DNA of 64,000 bases. It comes from Cardinalis cardinalis. Its lineage: Eukaryota > Chordata > Aves > Passeriformes > Cardinalidae. Every line of letters begins with the position of its first letter. The first letter of the stretch is position 1. The notes below the pieces were generated by a model. The model worked only from the letters and a program-made list of their open reading frames with translations. It did not search any database and was not told where the DNA came from. The position numbers were made by a program, and so were the translations under genes. This document shows, piece after piece, positions 49,601-60,211 of the stretch. The DNA lies in assembly GCA_014549065.1 (NCBI GenBank), contig JACDOX010000052.1, forward strand, positions 2,193,620 through 2,257,619, written 5' to 3'.

Positions 49601-52600
49601 AGGTTGTTGAACATGCTGATAAAATATCATCAAATTTGAGAAGGTATATTAGAATTTAATGGCCTTTTTTANAAATAATTATGAACCAAGAGGCACTTTT
49701 CTTTCTAAATATTTTCACAATGGACTAAATCACTAAAGTACCTCTGGTCATTTTTTTAGTATTCTGCTATCCACAAAGCAGTAAGTCATTGTAAGAAACA
49801 GAGCATGTATTCGTTTTCATGAGAAATTGATAAGAAGAAAAAGTATTTTTAGAATTCTTTTCTAGGCTAATTAATCTGCCTTGAGCAGTCTATGTATGTA
49901 AGTAGGAGGCACTTAATCATCCTTCTGAAGCAGAAAGTGCCAGTTTTGTAACATGCATCCACTTGTCAGAATCAACCACGCACCTTTGAAACAGAGCCTT
50001 ATTTTTAAAGCTGAAAAGATGGACAGCCCTGAGCTCTCCAAGTGAAATACATGAAATTGAAAATACACCCAGACATAGTCCACTTAAATAAAATTAAGCA
50101 TCCAAATCTCTGCAATTCCATTCCCATTGCTTTCTACACCTCTACTATTCTGAAAACTTCCAGTATAAAGAGGGCAAACCAGAAATATTCACTGGTTTAT
50201 TAGAGAATGGAAATGCCCTTAGCTTATTGCCTAATTTACCATGTAAAAGGATTAATGTATCTTTTTGTATCTCATGATGTTGACATAGACAAAAATAGTA
50301 CACAGATGTGTTTATTACGATTTGAAGGAAATCTCTGAAAATACCAGTGGCATCTGCCTTCAAGGTGTGGGTGGATTATATTAATAAAAATTACATATGT
50401 TCAAATAAATAAAAATCATGTTTCACATAAGCTTCTGAACTTAAAATTTTACTATTTTAGCTTTCCTGAATTTCTGTATAAAATCCTATTATCACTCTGG
50501 AAAGAAACATCAGCCCTATTTTCCTTCAGGTCATATAAGANGTGAGGATGGTGATGACATACATAATTCCAAGGCAACTCTTTAAGATAAGATGCAATTG
50601 GACAAATAGATACAGAAAGTGTGACTTTTGGAATTTGGAAAGCAGAAAGAAACATTCAGGTACCACACACTTTTAAATGCAATCTCCTATATTGCAGAAT
50701 GAATTTATTATTTGTTAAATACTGCAGTCGAAATGTCAAAAAGGTTAGAGGTCTAATATTTTGATAAGGGACATTGAGACAAATGAACCCATGTATCTGA
50801 CTTCTCATCTACCTGCCCTATCTCTTGCTATCTCTAGCAAACTTAAAATAGAGAAAAGAGTAATTATTACAAACCCAAGGGCATGGATAAATAGAGTGTC
50901 TGCCATCTTACACACACTAAATGTCAGAGAAGAAAGATTTAAAGTACTGACTACAGCAACTGATTCTCATCCTGTCAGAACTTTGTAAATACTGANTNAT
51001 GAATATGATTTTTGTAGTAATCACATTACACCTCTTCTATCCATTTTTCATTGAAAAGTTGTACACAGAAGAATTTCAGGGGTACTGTATGCCACATCCT
51101 TGTAGCCACAAAGTCCTACACAATAACAAGGCAGATTTTTAGCTAAACAAGTACTTATGTTGTTTTCCTTTAGTGGCCATACCTGATAACTCCATTGGTT
51201 TATGTCTTAAACTACTTAATTTTTTTTTTCTTAACATGATAGTTCAGACACTAAAGAGTGATATTAAAAATGTGAGCTTAGTCACAAAATTACTAATAAA
51301 CTCCAGACACTTCCTGGAAATTTTCCTGAAAAAGCCTACTAATTATTTTTCTTGATTTTATTGGGTTCATTCTTTTTTGGTTAAACATTTGTATAAATAT
51401 TTTTTTCACCCTGTCATGAAACACCTCATTTTCTTTAGACTGCATTTTCTTCTGCTATACTAATAGGATACTTCTGATATACTAATAGGAGTTTAAAAAT
51501 AATGCATATCAACCAAGAGAAAAAGCCAGAATCCTTTGGGTAAAAAAGNAAACAAACATTATGATATGACTTGATAATGCAAATCAACAAACATTTTCAT
51601 CCAGTTCAACTTTTACCTCTATGTTCTGCCAGGGTGAGTTTCACTCACGTGTTGCATGACAGACTGGAAGCCTTGCCACCATATATCCTGTGCTTAATGC
51701 TGGAGCAGGAGCAACACCCAGGGATATCATTTGCAGTACCCAGTGACATAATTTTCCTCTGCATCTTTCCCAGAAGAAAGGATAGTGCTTACTTCTCTTG
51801 TAGTTCCTTGTGTTTACCAGAAATAGCTGCTTATGCAATTAGATTTTCACATTGTATTTTCTGTATTTTCCCTGAAAGCAGGATCAGATATGATCTATAT
51901 AAGCAATNAACCATTTATTAACTAACCATAGAAGCTAGAACATTTTTCCTTACTACNATGTAAATGATCCTGACTGAAGCTTCATTATGTATAGAGCATA
52001 AACTCCAAATGCCAACTTGCTAAGCTCCAGTGTTTTTGTGCACTGTTTCCTTAAGGCGAATTCTATCCCCATGTCCTCTAAATCAGCGTGAACACATGGA
52101 GCACCAGATATTTTCATTTTATTATTGTCCATTTCNAGTGTCTTGATTCTAATAAATTGTTGAGCAATGGTATGTCATTCTCCAGCCATATATGGCAAAT
52201 ATTTTCAGTTTTTCTACTGACAGAATTGTTAGGCAGTTAATTTTGTAGACAGATATTTATTAATTAGACTTAGTTGAGAACAAAAATATTTCACTGATAT
52301 AATGGAATGGGATCATAATTAGAAAAAACACAGGGGAATTTTAGGAGAGAAATGTTTACTTCGAGAATGAGAGTGTGATTAATCTTTCTTCAATACATGA
52401 GATCAGTGCATGATGTGACATTGAAAGAATAAATAGTTACTCCTTACTACAGACAACAAAACTACAGATTAGAAACTAAGTGGGGACTCCCAAAATGTCC
52501 TTCTTCAACAGTAAGGGCTAAAGTAAAAATTTAACAGAATCTCATAGAAAGCAGTCTTGTTTATGTTTTACTTTCAAACAAAAACTTTAATTACTACACT

Positions 52601-53677
52601 TGTGTGTCAAGATGACACTATGGTTTTACTAACATGAGAAAGACTGAACCAGTTTTTCAGTCTCAGTCAAAGGACAGAGCATTAGTTTNAAAAATATGTT
52701 GATTTAATCATCAAAAAGTACCAATAGGCTAAAGCAAATTCAGTGTATAGCAAAGAGATCANATTTACTCTAATGTCTAGCTGTCCTTTTTTCTTCTCTT
52801 GTCTAGTTATTGAAGAAAGATGCAACAAAAATAATTCTATCTGCACTCATGAAATAGGGCTACTAGCAAGCAAGTGGAATGGTCATAGTGACATCATGTC
52901 TTTTTCAACAAAAAAATTTAAGCATCCTTGATGCTTTGCAGCTTGCAAAGACCAACTTCTTTAAGGAATAAATCTTATGTTTCCATGTAAAATCTCCATG
53001 CTCTTCCTCACATAGAAAAGCACCAAACTCGAAAGTCTCACCTGTCTTATGAAGCTAATTCTGGATCATTGGTTTAATTTTTTGGTTCACAAGAGCTATT
53101 CATCAAACAACACTGTAAAGCAAAACAAGGTATATAAAATATTATTAGATAACCAAGTCATCTAACTTTAAAAAATAGAATTTTCTGAAGTATAAGCACA
53201 TTGATCAATTAGGCAGTTTAATGAATCTGTCATCTTGCATCAGTAATATTTTCTAAATTAAGTCATATTCAGTATAAAAGCCTTATTATTATTCAGAACA
53301 CTTTTCAGCTACAGCTGTAAGATTTGATTAAATCAGTATGTGCCTAGTAGGAACAGTTGAGAAAAGCAGTGTGAAAATACATGCAATGTTCACAGTTCAA
53401 GAGGAACAAAATGCCAGGCTAAATTCCACAGATAAAATCAAAGTATGTATTAAACTCTACTTTTCTGAGATATTTCCTATATTAAAGCAAAGTTTTTCTC
53501 AACTATTTAAAATTGTTTAAATTTTAAATGTTTTAAAATGCTAAAATTAGCAAAAATAATACAATGTTTTGAGATTATTGTGCATATAGTCCTGCAGCCG
53601 TCTCTCTGGCTGTTTTTGCTTCCTGCATACCAAGGCATGAAAGCTGATATAAAATTAGAAGAATGAGAAACGAGAGG
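46661..53677. other. AT-rich stretch, no gene seen
   Basis: About 7 kb without a defensible gene or transposon. A group of ACGTG cores is present at 48439-48472. Short direct duplications occur (for example TATACTAATAGGA twice, about 51457-51492). Frames at 48742-49026, 49019-49294, 50761-50988 and 51571-51921 carry no recognised domain. Confidence 0.5.
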
Positions 53678-54490
53678 TCATAGAATCAGAAAGCGGTGAA
53701 AACTGAAACAGACCTCCAAAGGTCAGGTTGCCCAAACCCNCTGCTCAAGCAGACCCATTTAGAACAGGTTGCTGAAGACCGTGTCCGGGCAGCTCCTTAA
53801 TATCTCCAAAGACAGAGATTCCACACTTCTCTGGAGAACCTATGCCAGTGACCAGTCACCCTCACAATGAAAAAGGCTTGCCTGATATTCATCTTGAGCC
53901 TTCTCTGTTTCAGCTGGCGTTCACTGCCTCTTGTTTGTTTACTAGCGCACCTGAAAGGAGCCTGACTCAATCCCTTGTGCACTCTCTCTTCAGGTACTTG
54001 TCCATGCTGCTGACAGCACCCCCAGGTTTTCTAGGCTAAGCATTGCCTGCTCTCTCAGCCTTTCCTAATATTCTGGGCCAGTCACCATCTTTGTGGCCCT
54101 CTGCTGAGCTCTCTCCAGTATGTCCACGTCTCTCTTGTACCAGAGAGCCCACAACTCCTGTTGTGGCCTCACCAAAGCTCTAAGCAGAGTGGAAGGGTCA
54201 CCTCCCTCGACTTACTGGCAGCACTTCAAATGAAGCATTAACATTCTTTGCTCCAAGTGCAGATTGGTGGCTCACGTTCAGCTTGGAGACCACCAGGATC
54301 CCTAAGTTCCTTCTCGAAGCTACTTCCCAGCTGCTTGGTCCCTAGCATGTACGGGCACCTGGGATTGTTCCTTCCCAGGTGCAGGGCTGCACTTTGTTGT
54401 ATTTCATTAAGTTCCTGACAGCTCATTTCCCCAGCCTGTTANAGGTCCTTCTGGGTGGCAGCATGACCCNCTGGCATATTAGTTACTGCA
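53678..54490 (-). mobile_element. CR1 LINE, 3' part with ORF2 C-terminus
   Basis: The 3' end lies at the left with the typical TCATAGAATCA boundary. Minus-strand translation gives the end of CR1 ORF2 in changing frames: LHLGRNNPRCPYMLG (about 54345-54390), and near the end NIRQAFFIVRVTGHWHRFS, which corresponds to the conserved final GHWNRL block. The reverse-transcriptase core is absent because the copy is 5'-truncated. Stops, frameshifts and Ns (53740, 54442, 54470) make it inactive. The open frames at 53797-53982 and 54238-54426 (minus) are pieces of this element, and those at 53842-54039 (plus) are antisense to it. Confidence 0.9.
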
Positions 54491-54782
54491 GCTGATTTTG
54501 AGTAATTTCTGGAATTCAATGCTCATTCATAACAGTAGGGCACAAAATTCACATGAATTTAATATGAAGAGGCAACAGTTTCAATTAGCAATGTCAAAAT
54601 TTTATTTTGATCTGCAGATCTTTTCTTATTTACATCAAAATATGTCTTATTTATGTTGAGAAGGCAGAGTTTCTGGCATTTACTAGAAAATAGGCTTTCA
54701 GGAACAGCCACTTGTAATTAAAAACTCACACNCCTAGGTGCAGGTCAACAGGACTGATAGATATTCCTAAAAGGTCAGCATA

Positions 54783-54800
54783 TAGAACATATATGTTCTA
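54783..54800. repeat. Perfect 18-bp palindrome
   Basis: TAGAACATATATGTTCTA is its own reverse complement with no loop. The outer part resembles an androgen/glucocorticoid-type half-site pair (AGAACA / TGTTCT), but the 6-base spacing differs from the 3-base spacing those receptors need, so I do not call it a hormone response element. Confidence 0.85.
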
Positions 54801-55270
54801 AGAAAGGCTTATCAACGTGCTAGGCTAGTAGGCCTAAGAATCTCTTCCAAAATAGGTATGTATTTTTTGAATCATTATGCAGGTGTTGCTAAGAAACNGA
54901 AATATATTCTTTTTATGTTTAGTATGCAGAATCTAAAGTTTTGCATACCACTTTCATGACTCCTCTATTTTACCATTAAGTTGCCTTAACCACAGGATAT
55001 TCAAATCAAACAAAAAAACATGAGATGGACATTATAGATTTCAGATGACAAAGCAGCATCAAATTAGCTATCAATTATTTGAAAGAAACTCCATTTGTGT
55101 AGATAAGTATGTACACAGAAAAATGTTTTTCTGCAGATTGAAAGACTGGGGANAAAAAGGAGATATAAAGGAGATATAAAGGAAACTGACAGGATTCAAT
55201 ATTGAAGAAAATACCAAATCATCAATTTTTTGCATATTTTTTACATCTAAGGACCCCNTGAAATCCAAAA

Positions 55271-55317
55271 GAGGTTACAACAAATTGTTTATAATGCAAC
55301 AATTTGTTTATAACCTC
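55271..55317. repeat. Imperfect inverted repeat, arms of 17-18 bp
   Basis: The left arm GAGGTTACAACAAATTG and right arm CAATTTGTTTATAACCTC pair except for one mismatch and one extra base, around a loop of about 12 bases. Part of the same segment also forms a direct repeat (CAACAAATTGTTTATAA / CAACAATTTGTTTATAA) because the CAAATTTG core is itself nearly palindromic. Confidence 0.8.
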
Positions 55318-55940
55318 AATGAAGAGAGGTTGCTGTGCTCTGGAGAGTTACCCACAGTAGCAGTACAAGTATAAAGCAGGTAGATACTCATCACATTCCT
55401 GCCCCTGCACTAGAACAAGGATTCTGCCTCAGGAAAAGGAGGTCTTTGGAAATCAGTTCATGATGCATGATGACACTTTGGCATGGCCTGCTGATACAAT
55501 GGGAAGAGCAGAGCTGCTCAGATATACAAATAGAAACCACTACACACACCCTTTTACGTCATGGTTCTATAAATGCTTCACTCTGATCCTCAGGATATAT
55601 TATCTGGAGCATTATAAATTCAATAAAGTCAATTAATGTGAACTATTTCTAGGTAGACTACTCTTAAAAATCATGGATTTAAGTCTAAGTAATGTCTACT
55701 TTTCCAGATCATGTTCTCTTTTGTATCGGGGATAAATAACAGATTCTGACGCAAAAGAGGCAGCTAGTATTCTATTTTAAATTCAAGTCTAATTTAAAAA
55801 TATAACCTCCAGCAACTTCACTGTCACTACAATCAATCAAAGTGATAGCCTTGGAACTGCAAACCACTTCCTAAGTCACATCTGCTACTGCAATATTTAT
55901 GAATTGCTTTCCTCATCATAGCAATTTAACTGGTACTGTT

Positions 55941-55981
55941 ATTACAGAGACAAGAACAGTCTCTGTTCTTGTCTCTGTAAT
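55941..55981. repeat. Perfect 19-bp hairpin with 3-base loop
   Basis: The left arm is 55941-55959 (begins ATTACAGAGA, ends AAGAACAG). The loop is TCT (55960-55962), and the right arm 55963-55981 is the exact reverse complement. No mismatch separates the arms, so they are either recently formed or maintained. The stem is too short and the loop too tight for a normal pre-microRNA. Confidence 0.95.
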
Positions 55982-55984
55982 TTG

Positions 55985-56015
55985 ATTAGCTATGATACCA
56001 GCTATCATAACTAAT
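55985..56015. repeat. 13-bp inverted repeat next to the perfect hairpin
   Basis: ATTAGCTATGATA (55985-55997) pairs with TATCATAACTAAT (56003-56015) around CCAGC, with one mismatch that would be a G-U wobble or A-C pair in RNA. It starts three bases after the previous hairpin ends, so two stem-loops stand in tandem. Confidence 0.85.
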
Positions 56016-56280
56016 ACTATTATTTTCAAAATACTTTCATTGCTCTTGAATTACAAAACATATAGGCTATTTTTAAAGTATAAATACCACAAAAGATTAC
56101 ATACACTCTTGTACATGNACATAAATTTGCTGACATGTGTACTTTTTTTTCTGTCAGCTGAAGGTCAGTGCTGTTTTTAAGCTAAAAAGGCTCCTCCACT
56201 CTCTTTTATTGAGAAGGAGTATGTGCAATGTTGTCTTCCTACTTTACAAGCTAGGACAGATGAGAAGGAAAGCAATACTC

Positions 56281-56300
56281 TGTGTCGTAAACACGACACA
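56281..56300. repeat. 8-bp inverted repeat with CpG in the stem
   Basis: TGTGTCGT and ACGACACA pair perfectly around AAAC. A perfect stem carrying CpGs in a CpG-poor region is less likely by chance than an A/T stem, but it is short. Confidence 0.8.
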
Positions 56301-56672
56301 TGCATTAACTCCACAGTACCACCCAGCAGTTAGAGCCACCTTCCAGGAAGGACACAATTGCCTTCAAGACCAGTGATGAGAACCCTAAATGCTCCATGTC
56401 TGATCCTTGAAGAGGGTTTCCAAGCCTGAAGNGAGTGCACAAACAGGCCACAGGGACCGGACTCATGTACATCTGGCCAGGAGGAAACACACAGGGCTTC
56501 TCCCAGGCTTCATGCTTGTGAATGTGCCTGACAAGAGGTGTAAAACTGGAGCTATGACCAGAGCACAGAATCCACTCCTGGGATAAACACTTGAAAGCTC
56601 GGATTTCTTGCCCAATTCTTTTGAGCCTAGTCATCTTATTTCCATCTAGTTATAATCTTGGATTTTTATTTT

Positions 56673-57860
56673 GGGAGGTATTGAAAAACACCTGAAGAAC
56701 AACACAGTCATTAGTCACAGCCAGCACAGCTTCATGNGATGAAATCCCAGCTTAGCAAACCTGATTTCCTTTTACAACNAGGTAACCCACCTAGTTATCA
56801 AGGGAAGCCAGTAATAAGAGGTAATCTGTCGAGAATTCAACAAAGCTTTTGATACTGTCTCTCAGAGGATCATTCTGGACAAAATGTCCAGCACACATCT
56901 GAATAAAAACATCGTGGGGTGAGCGAGCAACTGGCTGACAGGTCAGCTACAAAGGGTTATAGAGAATGGGGTGACATCNGAGTGGTGACTTGTCTCTATG
57001 CTCCACAGGGCTCCATCCTTGGCCCTGTCCTCTTCAACATCTTCATTAATGATGTAGCAAGACTGGATGGAGTACTGAGCAATTTTACAGGNGATACAAA
57101 ACTGGGAGGAGCTCTTGATTCCCTCAAAAGCAGAGGCCCTTCAGAGAGACTTCAACAAATCACCAACCATATGAAGTTCAACAAGGGAAAATGAATGGGG
57201 TAACCCTGGATGTATGTGCAGACTGGGAAATTGGATTCTGGAAAGCAGTGCCATGGAAATGAGATCCTGGCAGTCATGGCAAACATGAGCCAGCAGTGCC
57301 CTGGCAGCCAGGAGGGCCAACCCTGTCCTGGGGGGGCATCAGGCAGAGCATGGCCAGCCAGGCAAGGGAGGGGATTGTCCTGCTCTGCTCTGGGCTGGGG
57401 TGGCCTCACCTCGAGTGCTGGGGGACAGTTTTGGACACCACAGTGTAAGAAGGACATTAAGGTATTAGAGAGAATCCAAAGGAGGGTTTTGCATACCACA
57501 AAGGTGATGAAGGGCCTTGAGGGGAGTCTGTACGAGGAATGGCCAAGGGCACTTGGTTTATTCAGCCTGGAGACAAGGAGACTGAGGGGAGACCTCACTG
57601 CAGTCTACAANTTCCTCATGAGGGGTGGGGCGGACACTGATCTCTTCTTTATGATGACCAGCAAGAAGACCCAAGGGAATAGCCTCCCCTGTGTGAGGGG
57701 AGGTTTAGATTGGATATTAGGAGAAGGTTCTTCACTCAGAGGGTGGTTGGGCACTGGAACAGGCTCTCCAGGGAAGTGTTCACAGCATCAAACCTGANAG
57801 AGTTCAAGAAGTGTTTGGACAATATCCCTGGACACCTGTGTGACTCTTGGGGATTGTGCT
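56673..57860 (+). pseudogene. CR1 ORF2 reverse-transcriptase remnant
   Basis: The reading frame is broken into at least four pieces (motif A piece; 56919-57194; 57210-57797; 57710-57895). In the metal-binding FADD box (motif C) the triplets read F-T-G/N-D: the codon at 57090-57092 is GGN, so the first catalytic Asp is Gly. The motif A Asp (56851-56853) is kept. Together with the frameshifts this shows a dead copy. The 195-codon open frame at 57210-57797 is only partly in the CR1 frame and is not a host protein. Confidence 0.85.
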
Positions 57861-57934
57861 GTGCAGGGCCAGGAACTGGTCTCAAGGATCCTTGAGGTCC
57901 CTTCCCACCCAGCTTGTCCTGGGATTCTGTGATT
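56673..57934 (+). mobile_element. CR1 LINE, 3' 1.26 kb with reverse-transcriptase core
   Basis: This is the longest CR1 copy here. It runs from within the reverse transcriptase (start near GTATTGAAAAACACC) to the 3' end at about 57934 (TCTGTGATTATT). Recognisable along it are motif A (EFNKAFDTVSQ, near 56833-56865), the ANWLTG-type segment near 56930, the palm motif PQGSILGPVLFNIFIND (about 57007-57057), then PRALGLFSLETRRLRGDLTA and RVVGHWNRLSREVF, which closes ORF2. The lack of the 5' part fits ordinary 5' truncation. Parts around 57290-57430 are GC-rich, as in the parent family. Confidence 0.95.
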
Positions 57935-59224
57935 ATTTTTATTGCTTGTATCTGTCTATGACTTATTTGCAAGTCCCATAAAAAATTGCAGGAATCCCAC
58001 ACTATTCTTACAGCCATGATTTCTGGTGAGTACAATGTGCGCTATTTTTAAGTCATTTGTGAACATTGGCAGTTTGCTGAATAAGGATTTCACTAGAGCT
58101 GCCCACTGCATCTTCTTGTTATGATTTAAACATACATAAGCCTGATCTGTGGCTTAGGCTTCAGTGGAATAATAAAACATAATTCTCAGTGTCATTGCAA
58201 TTGTCAGACATCTCAGAAAGGACCCANACAAAGAATGGGAATTTCACCTCTCTTCTGATTTATTTCACTTTCATCAGACTTTTTAAAAATATTACATTGG
58301 GATCTTATACCTCAATTAAAAACAGTTGTAAGTTTTCTCAAGACAATAGAGGCTACAGGCATATTTTTAAATTTTTAAATTTACTCTTTTAACTTTTTAA
58401 ATTTACTCTTACTTCTTTGAAATTCCTTATAGCTACAAAATAGCTTGACTGAAATCCAAAAGGGTTAGTAAAATGGCTTGGAACCATACATAAATGTTTT
58501 GACTTGCAAAAATTTTNATTCCTGTGCTTTAGCTCTTGCCTAACACAAGTTGTGTGAACTCAAGCAAGAGCTAGGATGTGCTCCAAAACTGGAGTGCTAT
58601 CCTGATTATGCTCTGTTCACAGCAAAATCATACAAGCAGAAACACAAGGCTTCCTGTCAGACTGGCTGCTGCACCTGAAGTTTTTAAACTTAAAAGCCTA
58701 AATTTAAGTAGGCTGCAACAGTTCCACCCTTCCTTCTGGAGCGAAGTATATTTAGACACTGATGACAGTCCCTTTGAGAGCAGTTCCTGAAGTATAGTCT
58801 TTTTTCATTTACCAGAAATAGTATGATAAGCAGTATAATACATAAATACTGCCCTGATNTAATCATATAATTGTTAAAGTTGATTTGTATTATCTGCAAG
58901 TACACAGGCAAGATCCCTCTGACCCCAGCTTCATANGCCTTTGCTTTTCTCAATAGATGTTGAAAAGATGGCAGCTTTAAAAATCTCATTAGTGTACTAT
59001 TGATGGGGCCCGAAGGAAGTTGTCTGTGACAGATCACTTCCCCCCCCAGACCTTGTTGAACAATGGAGAACAGCAATCCACTTCTTTGAAACTATGCAAT
59101 CTATATACCTGTACAGTTTAGCCTACTTTAATTTTATAAACTAGAGAATATGACCTAGCCCAGTCTTAGCTCATAAAAAACTATGAGCAAGTCAAAAACA
59201 ATCTCATGGCTTTTATCAAGTAGG
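57935..59224. other. AT-rich spacer between CR1 copies
   Basis: No gene is supported. It contains a short direct duplication of TTTTTAAATTTACTCTT (about 58368-58410) and a C8 run around 59040-59047. The open frames at 58578-58790 and 58690-59076 (minus) are unrecognised. Confidence 0.5.
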
Positions 59225-59509
59225 GAATATTATGGCAGACCNAGGGAGATTTTCCTCTCCCTCTACTCTGCTCTCTTGAGTACAGTANCCCACCTGGAGT
59301 ACTGTGCCCCACTCCAGGATCTTCAGCACAGGAAGAATACAGATGTGCTGGAGTGAGTCCAGAGGAGGCAACAAAGATGGATCAGAGGGATGGAGCATGT
59401 GTTCCACAAAAGGCTGAGAGAGATGGAGCTGTTCAGCCTGGAGAAGAGAAGGCTNCAAGGAAACCCTATAGAACCTTNCAATACTTAACAGGGCTCTACA
59501 ANACAGTTG
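59225..59509 (+). mobile_element. CR1 LINE, upstream part, split by an LTR
   Basis: Translation gives the end region of ORF2: PHLEYCAPLQDLQHRKN (about 59290-59340) followed by a stop, then VQRRQQRWIRGMEH and REMELFSLEKRRLQG, matching the family block before the 3' tail. It stops at GGGCTCTACAANACAGTTG, where CR1 would continue. The continuation is found after the LTR, at 59903. CAGTTG at 59504-59509 is the first copy of the LTR target duplication. Confidence 0.9.
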
Positions 59510-59896
59510 TGTACCCATGATATTTTCTGAAAAATCCTTTCCTTNGGATTTTTTCTCCNGAGAAGCTGAGAGNCCTCAGGAACAAAATGTAAACAATAGT
59601 TATCTGCTGCTGTGGAATGCAACAGGTGCCTCTGTGATTGGTTTCATGTGGTTGTTTCTAATTANTGGCCAATCACAGTCAGCTGGCNNGGACTCTCTGT
59701 CCNAGACACAAGCTTTTGTTATCATTCCATTCTTTTTCTATTCTTAGCTAGCCTTCTGATGAAATCCTTTCTTCTATTCTTTTAGTATANTTTTAATATA
59801 ATATATATTATAAAATAATAAATCAAGCCTTCTGAAACATGGACTAAACATTCTCGTCTCTTCCCTCATCCTAAGACCCCTGTGAACACCGTCACA
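59510..59896 (+). mobile_element. Solo LTR, ERVK-like, inserted in CR1
   Basis: It starts TGTACCC and ends CCGTCACA. CAGTTG lies directly on both sides (59504-59509 and 59897-59902), a perfect 6-bp target duplication. AATAAA is at 59817-59822, upstream of a typical short R-U5. It is the same family as the minus-strand LTR at 7637-8027, with the same order of blocks. Eight or more Ns fall inside (59545-59790), several at positions where the family has CpG, which suggests mixed reads from many copies or masked variable sites. There is no internal retroviral sequence. The open frame at 59517-59747 lies inside the LTR and is not a gene. Confidence 0.92.
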
Positions 59897-60211
59897 CAGT
59901 TGGAGAGGGANTTTTTACAGGGGCGTGTAGTGAAAGGACAAGGGCTAATAGTTTTAACTGAAAGAGAGTAGGTTTAGGTAGGATGTTAGGAAGAAATTCT
60001 TTACCTGTGGGGGTGGTGAGGCACTGAAACAGGTTGTCCAGAGAAACCATCAATGTCCCATCCNTGGAAGTGTTCAAAGCCAGGCCAGATGGGGCTCTGA
60101 GCAACACGGTCTGATGCAAGTTGTCTCTGTCCACTGTAGGGGGGCTGGAACTAGACGGTCTTTACTAAGGCCCATCCTGACCCAAAACATTCTGTGGTAC
60201 TATCATATCAT
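59897..60211 (+). mobile_element. CR1 LINE, 3' part after the LTR
   Basis: After the second CAGTTG the CR1 sequence resumes at GAGAGGGA...TTTTTACAGGGGCGTGTAGTG and runs to the 3' end through TGTTAGGAAGAAATTC, GGCACTGAAACAGG, CCATCCNTGGAAGTGTTC and a degenerate terminal repeat near 60190-60211. With the part at 59225-59509 it makes a single 5'-truncated insertion of about 590 bp. The minus-strand open frame at 59892-60134 is antisense to it. Confidence 0.92.

Larger units (their letters stand above)
54491..56672. other. Spacer with a cluster of inverted repeats
   Basis: No gene is supported. The stretch holds five short inverted repeats, listed separately, and an 11-bp AAAGGAGATAT duplication near 55157-55182. 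The minus-strand frame at 56305-56634 (109 codons) covers a slightly GC-richer part with a few CpGs, but its product is not recognised. Confidence 0.5.

Noticed and set aside
54783..54800. Steroid hormone response element
   Set aside because: The AGAACA and TGTTCT half-sites are present but separated by 6 bases instead of 3, so the geometry is wrong for receptor dimers.
55941..55981. Pre-microRNA
   Set aside because: The 19-bp stem with a 3-base loop is too short. A Drosha/Dicer substrate needs a stem of roughly 30 or more pairs with a larger loop, usually with a few mismatches.
57210..57797. Longest open frame in the window (195 codons, plus strand)
   Set aside because: It lies wholly inside the CR1 copy at 56673-57934 and includes CR1 ORF2 text near its end, with one N. 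It is retrotransposon sequence, not a host gene.
59517..59747. 76-codon open frame
   Set aside because: It lies inside the solo LTR, which has no coding role, and contains several Ns.
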